DNA of 12,894 bases from an uncultured Collinsella sp. (GTDB taxonomy: Bacteria; Actinomycetota; Coriobacteriia; Coriobacteriales; Coriobacteriaceae): contig CAADSV010000204.1 in NCBI GenBank assembly GCA_900751665.1, positions 1 to 12,894 of the forward strand, in the 5' to 3' direction. Of this stretch, positions 1-6,919 are shown in pieces. A program made the translations under genes and the position numbers. Under the pieces are notes generated by a model. It made no database searches. It was not told where the DNA came from and saw nothing but the letters and a program-made list of their open reading frames with translations. Within the stretch, counting starts at the first letter, position 1. Each line of letters starts with the position of its first letter.

Positions 1-513
1 ACCTTCGAGCGCGCCTACATCGCCGACAAGAGCACATGGGTCGAGCCGATGGACCCGTACTATACGCTCACCACGTCCTCGTCCGTTTGCGACGACATCA
101 TGCGCGAGTTTTGCGTCGCCCCCATGGCCTGCTCGCCGACAGGACACATCATCAACGGCCATACCCCAGTCAAAACCACCAAGGGCGAGCAGCCCATCCG
201 CGCCAACGGCAAGCTGCTGGTCATCGACGGCGGTTTCTGTCGCGCCTACCACCCCAAAACGGGCATCGCCGGCTACACGCTCATCTCGAGCTCGCGCGGA
301 TGCCGCCTCAAGTCGCACCAGGCCTTTACCACCGTTGCCGAGGCACTCACCCGCAACATCGACATCGAAAGCGAGACCAACCGCTTTGACGAGGCCGACC
401 GTCGCCGCATGGTGAGCGACACCGATACCGGTGCCAAGATTCGCAGCCAGATCCAGGACCTGCGCCAACTGCTCGATGCATATAGAAACGGTGCTATCGA
501 GGAACGCGCCTAG
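1..513 (+). CDS. fbp: Fructose-1,6-bisphosphatase class III, C-terminal part (5' end outside the window)
   Basis: This is the last 170 codons of a gene read in frame 1 and ending at TAG 511-513. The family dephosphorylates fructose-1,6-bisphosphate to fructose-6-phosphate in gluconeogenesis, in the cytoplasm. The recognisable part is the block HIINGHTPVK, then a GEQPIRANGKLLVIDGGF stretch, then AYHPKTGIAGYTLISSSRG. This matches the conserved C-terminal region of the Firmicutes-type (class III) enzyme. The usual length is about 640-670 residues, so roughly three quarters of the protein lies before position 1. The tail (SQIQDLRQLLDAYRNGAIEERA) is charged and probably helical. The next gene starts 78 nt downstream on the same strand, with hairpins but no clear terminator between them, so readthrough is possible. 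Family assignment is confident; regulation cannot be seen. Confidence 0.93.
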   Translation, partial: TFERAYIADKSTWVEPMDPYYTLTTSSSVCDDIMREFCVAPMACSPTGHIINGHTPVKTTKGEQPIRANGKLLVIDGGFCRAYHPKTGIAGYTLISSSRGCRLKSHQAFTTVAEALTRNIDIESETNRFDEADRRRMVSDTDTGAKIRSQIQDLRQLLDAYRNGAIEERA

Positions 514-523
514 CTCCGTCTGC

Positions 524-558
524 GGGGAATGGCTAAACTTGCTGAGTTTGTCATCCCC
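524..558 (+). other. Imperfect hairpin between fbp and the first GtrA gene
   Basis: GGGGA (524-528) pairs with TCCCC (554-558) and AAACT (535-539) pairs with AGTTT (545-549), with a few unpaired bases between. A GC-rich potential stem (560-574) follows, and no T-tract. It lies 10 nt after the fbp stop and about 20 nt before the GtrA ribosome-binding site. It could be an mRNA processing or stability element, or a weak Rho-type end; nothing decides between these. Confidence 0.3.
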
Positions 559-591
559 ACGGCGCTGCGGCGCCACCCTAAGGCAGGTACC

Positions 592-987
592 ATGCAAAAG
601 CTCCTTGCGCAGATCATGAAGTTTGGCGTCGTCGGCGTCGTCGCCACCGTCATCGACTTTGGCATCATGAATCTGCTCCACTACGGTCTGGGCCTCAATA
701 TCCTGATCGCCAACACCAGCGGCTTTATCGTCTCGCTCATCTTTAATTACGTCGCGAGCATGAAGTACGTGTTTGCACACAAGGAGGGCATGAGCCGCCG
801 CCGCGAGTTCATCATCTTTGTCGTGTTGTCCGTCATTGGTCTGGCGCTCAACGACGGCATCGTGCTGGCCCTCAACGCCGGCCTGGGCCTCGAGGCCAAT
901 ATCGCCAAGATTTGCGCTACCGCACTGGTCATGGTCTACAACTTTGTAACACGCAAGATTTTCCTAGAGGGCGAGCAGACCAAGTAG
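592..987 (+). CDS. GtrA-family four-helix membrane protein (first of a tandem pair)
   Basis: The predicted protein has 131 residues, the usual size for the family (PF04138). Four hydrophobic helices are visible at about residues 9-31, 35-57, 73-95 and 99-121, joined by short basic loops such as HKEGMSRRREF. GtrA-like proteins are membrane proteins linked to cell-surface polysaccharide synthesis or modification; the classic member is proposed to flip undecaprenyl-phosphate-glucose. The actual substrate here is unknown. ATG 592 is chosen because AAGGCAGG (580-587) sits 4-8 nt upstream and the start matches the usual family N-terminus (MQKLLAQIMKFGVVG). The in-frame ATG at 529 has no properly spaced ribosome-binding site and would add a non-hydrophobic extension. 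A paralogue follows at 1209. No glycosyltransferase gene is adjacent within the window. Confidence 0.88.
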   Translation: MQKLLAQIMKFGVVGVVATVIDFGIMNLLHYGLGLNILIANTSGFIVSLIFNYVASMKYVFAHKEGMSRRREFIIFVVLSVIGLALNDGIVLALNAGLGLEANIAKICATALVMVYNFVTRKIFLEGEQTK

Positions 988-1119
988 CCCGGCCTCCTCG
1001 TTGCACTACGGGGACCTGCGGATGACGCGCGTCGAGCTCTGTGTTGTTCGTGGGCCTTGCTCGTTTACGGAATGATTTGCAACGTTTGCGGATTACCTCT
1101 TGAATATTTGGCGAGTTCG

Positions 1120-1125
1120 TATAGT
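1120..1125 (+). promoter_or_regulatory. Possible -10 element before the second GtrA gene
   Basis: TATAGT matches five of six bases of the sigma-70 -10 consensus. It lies in the 221-nt gap between the two GtrA genes, about 85 nt before the chosen start. No good -35 lies at 16-18 nt; the nearest TTGAAT is only 14 nt away. The call is therefore weak. Confidence 0.25.
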
Positions 1126-1208
1126 TCTTGCCAAAGACCTTACGTTTCCCATGCAAAAGCTCTAAAGTGTCTCGTTGCTCGATTCATCAACGCATTGGAT
1201 GTGATTAC

Positions 1209-1616
1209 GTGCGCAAGGCACTGGCACAACCTCATACCAGGCAATTCCTCAAGTTCGCTGTCGTGGGCCTTATCTCCTTTGGCATCGACTGGGGTATGCT
1301 CATTGCGCTCGTCGAGCTGTTCCACCTCGACTTTTTGATGAGCACCACGATCTCGTTTATCACGTCCGTCGTGGTCAACTACTGGCTCAGCATGAAGTAC
1401 GTGTTCGACCATCGCGAGGGCATGAGCCGCAAGCGCGAGTTCACGATCTTCACCATCCTGTCGGTGATTGGTTTGGGCCTCAACGACCTGTACATGTTTG
1501 TGGGCGTCACGTTTTTGAGCATCGGCTACCAGGCCATGAAGGCCATCGCCACGTTCCTGGTCACCTGGTACAACTACTTTAGCCGTCGCCTTTTCCTCGA
1601 GGGCGCGCAGTCGTAG
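1209..1616 (+). CDS. GtrA-family four-helix membrane protein (second of a tandem pair)
   Basis: The predicted protein has 135 residues with four membrane helices. It is clearly related to its neighbour: both contain SMKYVF, then an H-x-EGMSR-x-REF loop, then LSVIGL and LND. The second ends in YNYFSRRLFLEG where the first has YNFVTRKIFLEG. The role is probably the same class of membrane step in surface glycan metabolism, with unknown substrate. The start is uncertain. GTG 1209 gives MRKALAQPHTRQFLKF, which lines up with MQKLLAQIMKF of the first copy, but its ribosome-binding site is poor. The frame is open back to a TTG at 1128, which would add 27 non-hydrophobic residues unlike the family. 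An ATG at 1151 in another frame stops after four codons. A strong terminator follows 26 nt after the stop. Confidence 0.85.
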   Translation: MRKALAQPHTRQFLKFAVVGLISFGIDWGMLIALVELFHLDFLMSTTISFITSVVVNYWLSMKYVFDHREGMSRKREFTIFTILSVIGLGLNDLYMFVGVTFLSIGYQAMKAIATFLVTWYNYFSRRLFLEGAQS

Positions 1617-1642
1617 TTTGTTCGACATTTGCTTGAAGGTAT

Positions 1643-1680
1643 AACCGGTTGGAACTCTCGTTCCAACCGGTTTTTTGTTT
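1643..1680 (+). terminator. Rho-independent terminator after the GtrA pair
   Basis: A perfect 12-bp stem (1643-1654 with 1661-1672, AACCGGTTGGAA and its complement) closes a 6-nt loop, CTCTCG. A T-rich tail (TTTTGTTT) follows. It lies 26 nt after the second GtrA stop and ends the plus-strand transcript where it meets the convergent minus-strand operon. Confidence 0.95.
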
Positions 1681-1715
1681 GCCGAGAGACCCGGCGACCC
1701 AGTCCCATTCGCATG

Positions 1716-1752
1716 AAAAACGGGCGGTCCGGATGTTGGTCCGAACCGCCCG
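1716..1752 (-). terminator. Rho-independent terminator of the DUF4430 operon
   Basis: On the minus strand, a 13-bp stem (CGGGCGGTTCGGA paired with TCCGGACCGCCCG, one G-U pair) closes a 6-nt loop and is followed by TTTTT at 1720-1716. It lies about 24 nt after the stop of the small DUF4430 gene. It is separate from the plus-strand terminator at 1643-1680, so each convergent unit has its own stop. Confidence 0.9.
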
Positions 1753-1775
1753 TCTGGCGCGCTATGTCGAGGCCT

Positions 1776-2678
1776 CTAGCCCGTTACGTAATACCAAACG
1801 ACGTTGTCGCCATTGGAGAGAACGTAGTTACTGCAGGCCGTCATGGGCGTTGTGCCGTTGACGGAGTACATCCAGCCGCTCGTGCCGCCGTACTGTTTCT
1901 CGGCCAAACCACCAATCGCAGAAACATACGTGCCGTACGATGAGCCGTGTGCGTTGACAGAAAGGCCCAGCGCGCACAGGGCATCGTAAACGGTGGCGCC
2001 TTCGTTAAAGGTAAAGGTGCCGCCAGAGGACACGGAATTGCCCACAGCGCTCGATGTGACCGAAACCGTCACCGTAACGTAGTTGGACTCCTGTGAGCCG
2101 CTTTGGCTGCCCGAGAAGGCGTTTCCACCATTAGAGGATGAGGCTCCATCAGACGACTGGCCACCGCCCGAAGAAGCACCGCCAGACGCATTGGAAGTAT
2201 CACCGGCTCCCGTATTTTGGGCAGCGGATTTATCGCCAGACTTCTTGCCGCCCCGGTCCTCGGACTTCTTGCTATCCGAGTTTTTGTCCGATTCCTTGTT
2301 TGAAGACTCGGAATCGTCCTTGGCGTCGTTCGAACCCTTGGGCTCGTCTTTTGCATCATTCGAAGATTTGGAATCCTTGGAACTGGCCTCGCCCGAAGTC
2401 GTAGTCGAGCCAAACCCCTTGGTGTCCTTGGCGACGACGCTCTCCCCCGTCACGGTCTGAACGATCCAGTCGATGGACCAGGCGCCGCTCTCGGAAGGAT
2501 GGACGAAGCCCAGCGAGACGACGATCAGAATGGTGCATGCGGCAGCAAGAACGCCAAGGAGCGCCTTGCGACGAGAGGCGGACGCCGCCGAAGCGGCGCC
2601 CTGTTGCTTTGCATCGTCGAACTGAATGAACGAGGAATCTGGTTGCTTGGGGTCAGCGTCCTTGGATTTATTGGACAC
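1776..2678 (-). CDS. Membrane-anchored protein with one C-terminal DUF4430 (transcobalamin-like) domain
   Basis: The predicted protein has 300 residues. It has a cytoplasmic N-terminus, one membrane helix at about 39-59 (after SRRK), a long Ser/Lys/Asp/Gly-rich linker at about 92-197, and a C-terminal DUF4430 domain at about 199-300. Visible domain marks are TFTFNEGATVYDAL, the SGWMYSVNG signature and a final SNGDNVVWYYVTG. The fold family resembles the C-terminal beta domain of vitamin B12 carriers such as transcobalamin. There is no lipobox and no sortase motif, so it is probably held by its N-terminal helix with the domain outside the cell. GTG 2678 is chosen because AGGTGA (2689-2684) lies 5 nt upstream; an alternative GTG at 2687 has no good site. 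The start is 9 nt after the stop of the large gene, so the two are co-transcribed below the cobalamin riboswitch. Ligand binding is inferred. Confidence 0.87.
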   Translation of the reverse strand: MSNKSKDADPKQPDSSFIQFDDAKQQGAASAASASRRKALLGVLAAACTILIVVSLGFVHPSESGAWSIDWIVQTVTGESVVAKDTKGFGSTTTSGEASSKDSKSSNDAKDEPKGSNDAKDDSESSNKESDKNSDSKKSEDRGGKKSGDKSAAQNTGAGDTSNASGGASSGGGQSSDGASSSNGGNAFSGSQSGSQESNYVTVTVSVTSSAVGNSVSSGGTFTFNEGATVYDALCALGLSVNAHGSSYGTYVSAIGGLAEKQYGGTSGWMYSVNGTTPMTACSNYVLSNGDNVVWYYVTG

Positions 2679-2687
2679 AGCCCTCAC

Positions 2688-5600
2688 CTACCGACGTTTG
2701 GTGAACACGAACACGCCGACGATGGCGAGACCGATGATGCCGGCGGCAACGCCAACAATGGCGAGCGGGTTGGTGCCAGTCTCCTGCTCGGAAGCACTAG
2801 AGGACTTCTTAGCAGTGGTCGTGGAAGCAGCACCCGTATCGGACTTGGAATCGGACTTCTTGTCGGACTTCTTGTCGGACTTGCTGTCCTTCTTGTCAGA
2901 CTTCTTGTCAGACTTCTTCTCGTCCTTCTTATCGGACTTGTTGTCCTTGGTCTCGGTCTTGGTCGACACCGTCGTCTTGGTCGTCGGCTTATGACCCGGG
3001 GCGACAGCGCCGCCCTTCGAGCCGGAGCCGGAACCCGTGCCAATGCCAGCGCCAGTGCCGGAACCAGTACCGGTACTAGAACCGCCGCCGCCATTCGAAC
3101 CAACGCCGCCATTGCCGCCATTGGAGCCTGAACCGCCATTGCCGCCAGGGTTAACGGCATTCTTGGTCCACTTGGCATACAACGTCAGGTCGGCCGTCAC
3201 CGGCGTGCTGAAATCATACGCCTGCACGCAAGCCTCATCGGTGAACCAACCGCCGAAAGTGTAGCCATCGCGCGTCGGATCGGCCGGCTTAACCAGCTTG
3301 CCATCGGCCGTAGCAACAAACTTAGTATTGCAAGCAGACCCGCCGTTGGAATTAAAGACAACCGTCCAAGACTCAACGGCCCCAAGCTTGAACAGCGTGC
3401 CCGAGTCATTGATGTAGTACAGGTTGCCAGATGCATCGGCAATGACCGGAGAGTCACAGTACTGGTAATGGCCAGCCGCATCATAAATCTGCGTCGCCTC
3501 TGCATCACCGAGCGTATAGCGATACACGCCACCACCAGCAGAGTAGTTGACGTAATCCTTGCTATCCGCGCTGTTAACGGTGAAGTACACATAGGTCTTG
3601 CCGCCCTGAACACTCACCAACGGAGTAGCAGCAATACCGTTGAGGCCAGCCGGCAGCGCCTTGCCGTCGGCAGCAGCGACCATCGTGGTCTTACCCGTCT
3701 TCAGGTTATAGAGAGCCAGAGCAGAGCCCGTAGCCGTCTGTCCGCCGACAATCAGATTGTCACCAGACACCGCAGGGGCGCTCAGATTATTCGTAAGGCC
3801 CAGATCAACCGTCTTCTGCTCGCTCAGTACGCCCTTCGCCGAAAGCGAAATCACATGGAGCTTTCCATCGTGCGTCATCTGATAGAAGGTCGAACCATTG
3901 GACGGATCGGCGACACAGTCGGCGTTCGCGAGAGCGCCGAGCTTCATGGTCGAAACGACATCGCCCGTCGTCTTATCAATGCACTTAAGCGTACCCGCGC
4001 TCGTAGGAACGATGGCATACTTATCCGTCAAAGCCGCACCAGTCCAGTAATAGCCCTCGGCAGGGTCGATGTTCTGCCAAGAAACTTCGCCCGTGGCAAT
4101 CTTAATGCGCGCAAAGGAGCCGTTGCCGTAGGTCGCGTTGTAATTCTCGTCATACGAAATATCGACCGAGCCTACATAGACGTACTCGCCGTCCGAAACG
4201 ACGGTGCAGGAGCTCTGCGTCAAGTCCGTCAAACCAGGCGTCAGCCACTTGCAGATCAGCTTGTCTGCAGTAATCGCCTGGACCGCACCGCCGTTGAGCG
4301 GAACGATGATAAGGCCATTGGTATAGATCGGACGAGAGGTATAGCTCACCTTGGAGGCAAGCGGCGCAGAGGCAACCTTTTTGCCCGTGGACGAATCGAT
4401 CTTAATGAGCTCGTTCTCGGTCGCGATGTACACAAAGCCGTTAGCGATGACAGGCTCGCTGCAGTTGGCATACTGCTGACCAGACTCGGCCTTCCAATCG
4501 AAGGCCCACTTAAGACCGGCGGCCTGCGCAGGCGTCTTGGCATCCGTTACGGTCGAACCGTTGCCACTGTTGCCGTAGCCGGCCCACTCGACATCCCAAT
4601 CAGGAGTCGTCGCGCTCGGATCCACGACAATCTTGTCGGGATCGGGCATGGGCGAATTATCGGTGGTATAGGCAAGCGTGACCTTATCGCCGCTCTGGAG
4701 CGTAATCTGATTGGCGCAGAGTAAGGAGGGCTCTCCGTTGATATACAGATGCCAATATTTATTGGTCGCAGCATCCCAACCATACGGCTTGTGATCGAAC
4801 GGCGAAGTAATGGAATTCAGGAACCAGTACTCACCACTCTGGGAGCCGTTGTACGCAACGCCCTTGGCCTTCAGAACTGCCTCAATAAGGTTCTGGGCCG
4901 TGGAGCCTTCGGGCAGAGAAACATTGCTTGCCGTGCCCCAACGCGTATTGTTCCCGTTGACGTCGGGACCGATAACATCGACAGACCCAAGAACCTGGCC
5001 AGGAAGGGCATCGGCGTCAGCACCATACATAAAGGTGACGGCATCGCCCTCATGGAGCTCGTAGGCACCGGCGCCAACGTCGGCGAACTTGCCATTTACG
5101 TAGAAGCGCCAATAGCTATTGGTCGCAGCATCATAGCCACAATAGGACTTACCATCGAAGGGCGAATAAATGCCGTTGAGGAACCAGCCCCAAGACGATT
5201 CGCCAGCATCGAGAGTAAGGCCGACCTGCTCAAGGAGATCCTTGGCAGTGGAGCCTGCCTTGAGACTCGTCTGACCCGTCGAAGCCCAAACCTGCTGCTT
5301 GCCGTCCTTGTCCTTACCGAGAACCTGAACAGAAGCATGGACAGAATCGGACGGCAACTGGTCGCCCCAGCCACCGTAGAACCACGTGACGGTATCGCCG
5401 GCATGGATGGTGACATTGTCCGCCGTATAGTCACTCGACTTGCCGTTGATGAACAGCTGCCAATAGGTCGAATAATCTTGGGGCGTACCCAGCTCAACAC
5501 CGTTGTACTTAAGGCTCAGAATGAAGGAGCCCGCAGCAACGGCGTCAATGTCGTTCGCCTCGAGTGCGACCTTCGTAAGATCAAGCGCGCTCGAACCGGA

Positions 5601-6488
5601 CGTCACCACATACTGCGCATTATCGACCCAAGCCTGAGTCTTGCCCTGGGCATCGCGACCAATGACGGTCACATTTGCGGCAACCTGGTCTTTAACGACA
5701 GGGGACGAGCTACCAGCCGTATAGGCAAACTCAATCTTCTGCCCCTGGGTGAGCTTGACGCTGCTCGCGCCAACCGAGGAAGACGCGCCGTCGACGAACA
5801 GCTGCCAGAAGGCATAAGTCGTCGGATCGTGGGCAAGCGTGCGACCATCGCTCGGGGATGTGATGCTTTCGAGGTAGAAACCGTATGCCGTGTTCGGTTC
5901 GTACTTCGCCTTGAAGCCCGTCTTCTCCTGCAGCTTAATGAAGGCATCCGCAGCCGTCGCGCCCTCGTCGAGCTTGAGCTGCGTAGGTGCCACCCAGGTC
6001 TGAGCCTTGCCGTCAGCATCGGTGCCGATAATCGAGAACGAGACCTCGACCTGCTTCTTGGCGACATCGCCGGTTTCTGTCGGGTTCTCTGCCTGAACGG
6101 TAGCCGCGGCGGCAGATCCCGCTTGGCCAGCGGATGCCGTCGAAGACTGCTCGCTCGTGGCAGGGCTCTCCCCCGTCGCCGAGCCTTCGTCGCCAGTTGC
6201 TGCCTCTGGAGTGGCGGCACTAGCTGCAGGCGCGCTCCCAGAATCCGAAACCCCGGCCTTGCCCTGGTCGGCAGCACCGTCCGTGGCCCCCGTGCCCTCA
6301 CTCGGCGTCGCAGCCTGAGCCACAGCCTCGGCAATGCCCTCGGCGCCCTCGGCCCACAGCTGAGCCGGCGTGGTGCCAAAGGCCATCGCGAAGGCCAGGA
6401 ATGCCACCAGGCCGCGCTTGGCTACACCGCGTGCAATCGCGCCACGGCGATGCGAGACGCGCTGGCGCTCGTCCTCAAACATATCCAT
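2688..6488 (-). CDS. Large surface protein: 4 DUF4430 domains, PQQ-like propeller, InlB-type repeat, C-terminal membrane anchor
   Basis: The predicted protein has 1266 residues. In order: a signal peptide (basic to residue 25, hydrophobic about 26-39, cleavage probably near LWA-EG, 46/47); an Ala/Ser/Thr-rich linker to about 145; four DUF4430 repeats at about 147-257, 270-372, 384-489 and 500-608, each with a V-x-x-IG-x-D-x-x-G-type start, a YW/FW-x-x-YVNG-type core and a G-D-x-V ending; a beta-propeller of about seven PQQ-like blades (660-1036); one InlB/Flg_new repeat (1041-1108, GYTFGGWFTDEA to LTLYAKW); a Gly-rich then Lys/Ser/Asp-rich stalk (1113-1235); a membrane helix (1241-1263) and a KRR tail. 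ATG 6488 is chosen for TAGGAG 4 nt upstream; ATG 6569, behind a purine-rich stretch, would add 27 residues. A cobalamin riboswitch lies upstream. A role in binding extracellular corrinoid is inferred, not shown. Confidence 0.9.
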   Translation of the reverse strand: MDMFEDERQRVSHRRGAIARGVAKRGLVAFLAFAMAFGTTPAQLWAEGAEGIAEAVAQAATPSEGTGATDGAADQGKAGVSDSGSAPAASAATPEAATGDEGSATGESPATSEQSSTASAGQAGSAAAATVQAENPTETGDVAKKQVEVSFSIIGTDADGKAQTWVAPTQLKLDEGATAADAFIKLQEKTGFKAKYEPNTAYGFYLESITSPSDGRTLAHDPTTYAFWQLFVDGASSSVGASSVKLTQGQKIEFAYTAGSSSPVVKDQVAANVTVIGRDAQGKTQAWVDNAQYVVTSGSSALDLTKVALEANDIDAVAAGSFILSLKYNGVELGTPQDYSTYWQLFINGKSSDYTADNVTIHAGDTVTWFYGGWGDQLPSDSVHASVQVLGKDKDGKQQVWASTGQTSLKAGSTAKDLLEQVGLTLDAGESSWGWFLNGIYSPFDGKSYCGYDAATNSYWRFYVNGKFADVGAGAYELHEGDAVTFMYGADADALPGQVLGSVDVIGPDVNGNNTRWGTASNVSLPEGSTAQNLIEAVLKAKGVAYNGSQSGEYWFLNSITSPFDHKPYGWDAATNKYWHLYINGEPSLLCANQITLQSGDKVTLAYTTDNSPMPDPDKIVVDPSATTPDWDVEWAGYGNSGNGSTVTDAKTPAQAAGLKWAFDWKAESGQQYANCSEPVIANGFVYIATENELIKIDSSTGKKVASAPLASKVSYTSRPIYTNGLIIVPLNGGAVQAITADKLICKWLTPGLTDLTQSSCTVVSDGEYVYVGSVDISYDENYNATYGNGSFARIKIATGEVSWQNIDPAEGYYWTGAALTDKYAIVPTSAGTLKCIDKTTGDVVSTMKLGALANADCVADPSNGSTFYQMTHDGKLHVISLSAKGVLSEQKTVDLGLTNNLSAPAVSGDNLIVGGQTATGSALALYNLKTGKTTMVAAADGKALPAGLNGIAATPLVSVQGGKTYVYFTVNSADSKDYVNYSAGGGVYRYTLGDAEATQIYDAAGHYQYCDSPVIADASGNLYYINDSGTLFKLGAVESWTVVFNSNGGSACNTKFVATADGKLVKPADPTRDGYTFGGWFTDEACVQAYDFSTPVTADLTLYAKWTKNAVNPGGNGGSGSNGGNGGVGSNGGGGSSTGTGSGTGAGIGTGSGSGSKGGAVAPGHKPTTKTTVSTKTETKDNKSDKKDEKKSDKKSDKKDSKSDKKSDKKSDSKSDTGAASTTTAKKSSSASEQETGTNPLAIVGVAAGIIGLAIVGVFVFTKRR
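2838..2947 (-). repeat. Degenerate tandem repeat encoding the Lys-Ser-Asp stalk
   Basis: Repeated units around TCGGACTTCTTG (plus strand) encode KSDKK-type repeats at about residues 1181-1217 of the large surface protein. The repeat explains the long reading frames on other frames here. Such repeats can change length by slippage, and in-frame changes would only alter stalk length. Confidence 0.8.
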
Positions 6489-6560
6489 TTGTCTCCTACT
6501 GTCTGTACTTGGAGCGTTGCCTTGAGACTGCCCCACGTCATCGCGCATGTTGCGCTCGAG

Positions 6561-6590
6561 TTCCCCCATCGGGGACCCCCTTCCCTCCAG
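6561..6590 (-). promoter_or_regulatory. Possible expression platform and alternative ribosome-binding site for the large surface gene
   Basis: On the minus strand a purine run (GGAGGGAAGGGGG, 6588-6576) precedes TCCCC and an in-frame ATG at 6569-6567, followed by five G. The CCCC (6574-6571) can pair with the G run before it or with the G run overlapping the ATG. This is the kind of arrangement that could let a riboswitch hide or expose a start site. No terminator with a T-tract is visible between the aptamer and the gene, so control of translation is more likely. This is inference from base pairing. Confidence 0.4.
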
Positions 6591-6631
6591 AGCCCTATGC
6601 ACACCGGCGGCAAAAGCCGCAGCCGCATGCA

Positions 6632-6800
6632 AGACGGGAGGCGATCCGACTTAACCTTAACGACTCGGGCACGTCGTCCGATCTGCGACGCGAGCATCCC
6701 GAGCCAAGAGGAATTACGGTTACTGGTACAGCCGGGGACTTGCACCCCGATTCTCCCAAATGCGCAGGATAACCGCGCATTCGTGCGTCTCCGCACCACC
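6632..6800 (-). ncRNA. Cobalamin (adenosylcobalamin) riboswitch
   Basis: The minus strand carries the conserved aptamer core: GGGAGAA, then GGGGTGCAAGTCCCC, then GCTGTACCAGTAACCGTAA (about 6757-6714), which matches the B12-element pattern GGGAA / GGTGnAAnTCC / GCnGnnCCnGnAACnGT. A paired arm follows (GGCTCGGG with CCCGAGTC). The 3' conserved segment AAGTCGGATCGCCTCCCG is at about 6652-6635. A 7-bp hairpin (AATGCGC/GCGCATT) precedes the core. It lies about 145 nt before the chosen start of the large DUF4430 gene. Family knowledge: these RNAs bind cobalamins and usually turn off uptake or synthesis genes when B12 is plentiful. The outer limits are approximate. Confidence 0.94.
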
Positions 6801-6827
6801 ATCTAGGCCATCGATTATTACCGTCAA
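6800..6827 (-). promoter_or_regulatory. Candidate promoter for the riboswitch-controlled operon
   Basis: TTGACG (6827-6822) is a good -35. TAGATG (6805-6800), 16 nt away, is a poor -10. The position, just after the upstream terminator and just before the aptamer, is right for a promoter. A second choice for the -10 is AATAAT within 6820-6814. Confidence 0.35.
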
Positions 6828-6840
6828 AATGGTATCACGC

Positions 6841-6868
6841 AAAAGGGCCTCGCACGCAGGCGAAGCCC
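6841..6868 (-). terminator. Terminator after the UbiB-like gene
   Basis: On the minus strand GGGCTTCGC pairs with GCGAGGCCC (one G-U pair) around a 6-nt loop, followed by TTTT (6844-6841). It is about 50 nt after the UbiB stop and separates that operon from the riboswitch unit. The T-tract is short. Confidence 0.75.
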
Positions 6869-6919
6869 AAGGTAAAAGCTATTGTTTGCGATAGGAAAAT
6901 GCGGTGACGGCCGCAGCCT

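Noticed and set aside
529..591. Upstream ATG 529 as the start of the first GtrA protein
   Set aside because: The only purine run before it (GGGGA) is adjacent to the ATG, and the added residues are unlike the family; ATG 592 has a proper site.
2838..2947. Regular short repeats that could suggest a CRISPR array
   Set aside because: The units are about 12-15 nt, directly abutting with no spacers, and in frame with the Lys-Ser-Asp stalk.
2499..3131. A plus-strand Leu/Gly-rich frame that looks hydrophobic and membrane-like
   Set aside because: It is produced by the Ser/Lys/Asp and Gly repeat region of the two minus-strand surface genes, and has no ribosome-binding site.
4749..6806. A 685-codon open frame on the plus strand opposite the large surface gene
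   Set aside because: It has no ribosome-binding site or recognisable domain and an Arg-rich, low-quality composition. It is a high-GC shadow of the strong minus-strand gene and also runs across the riboswitch.
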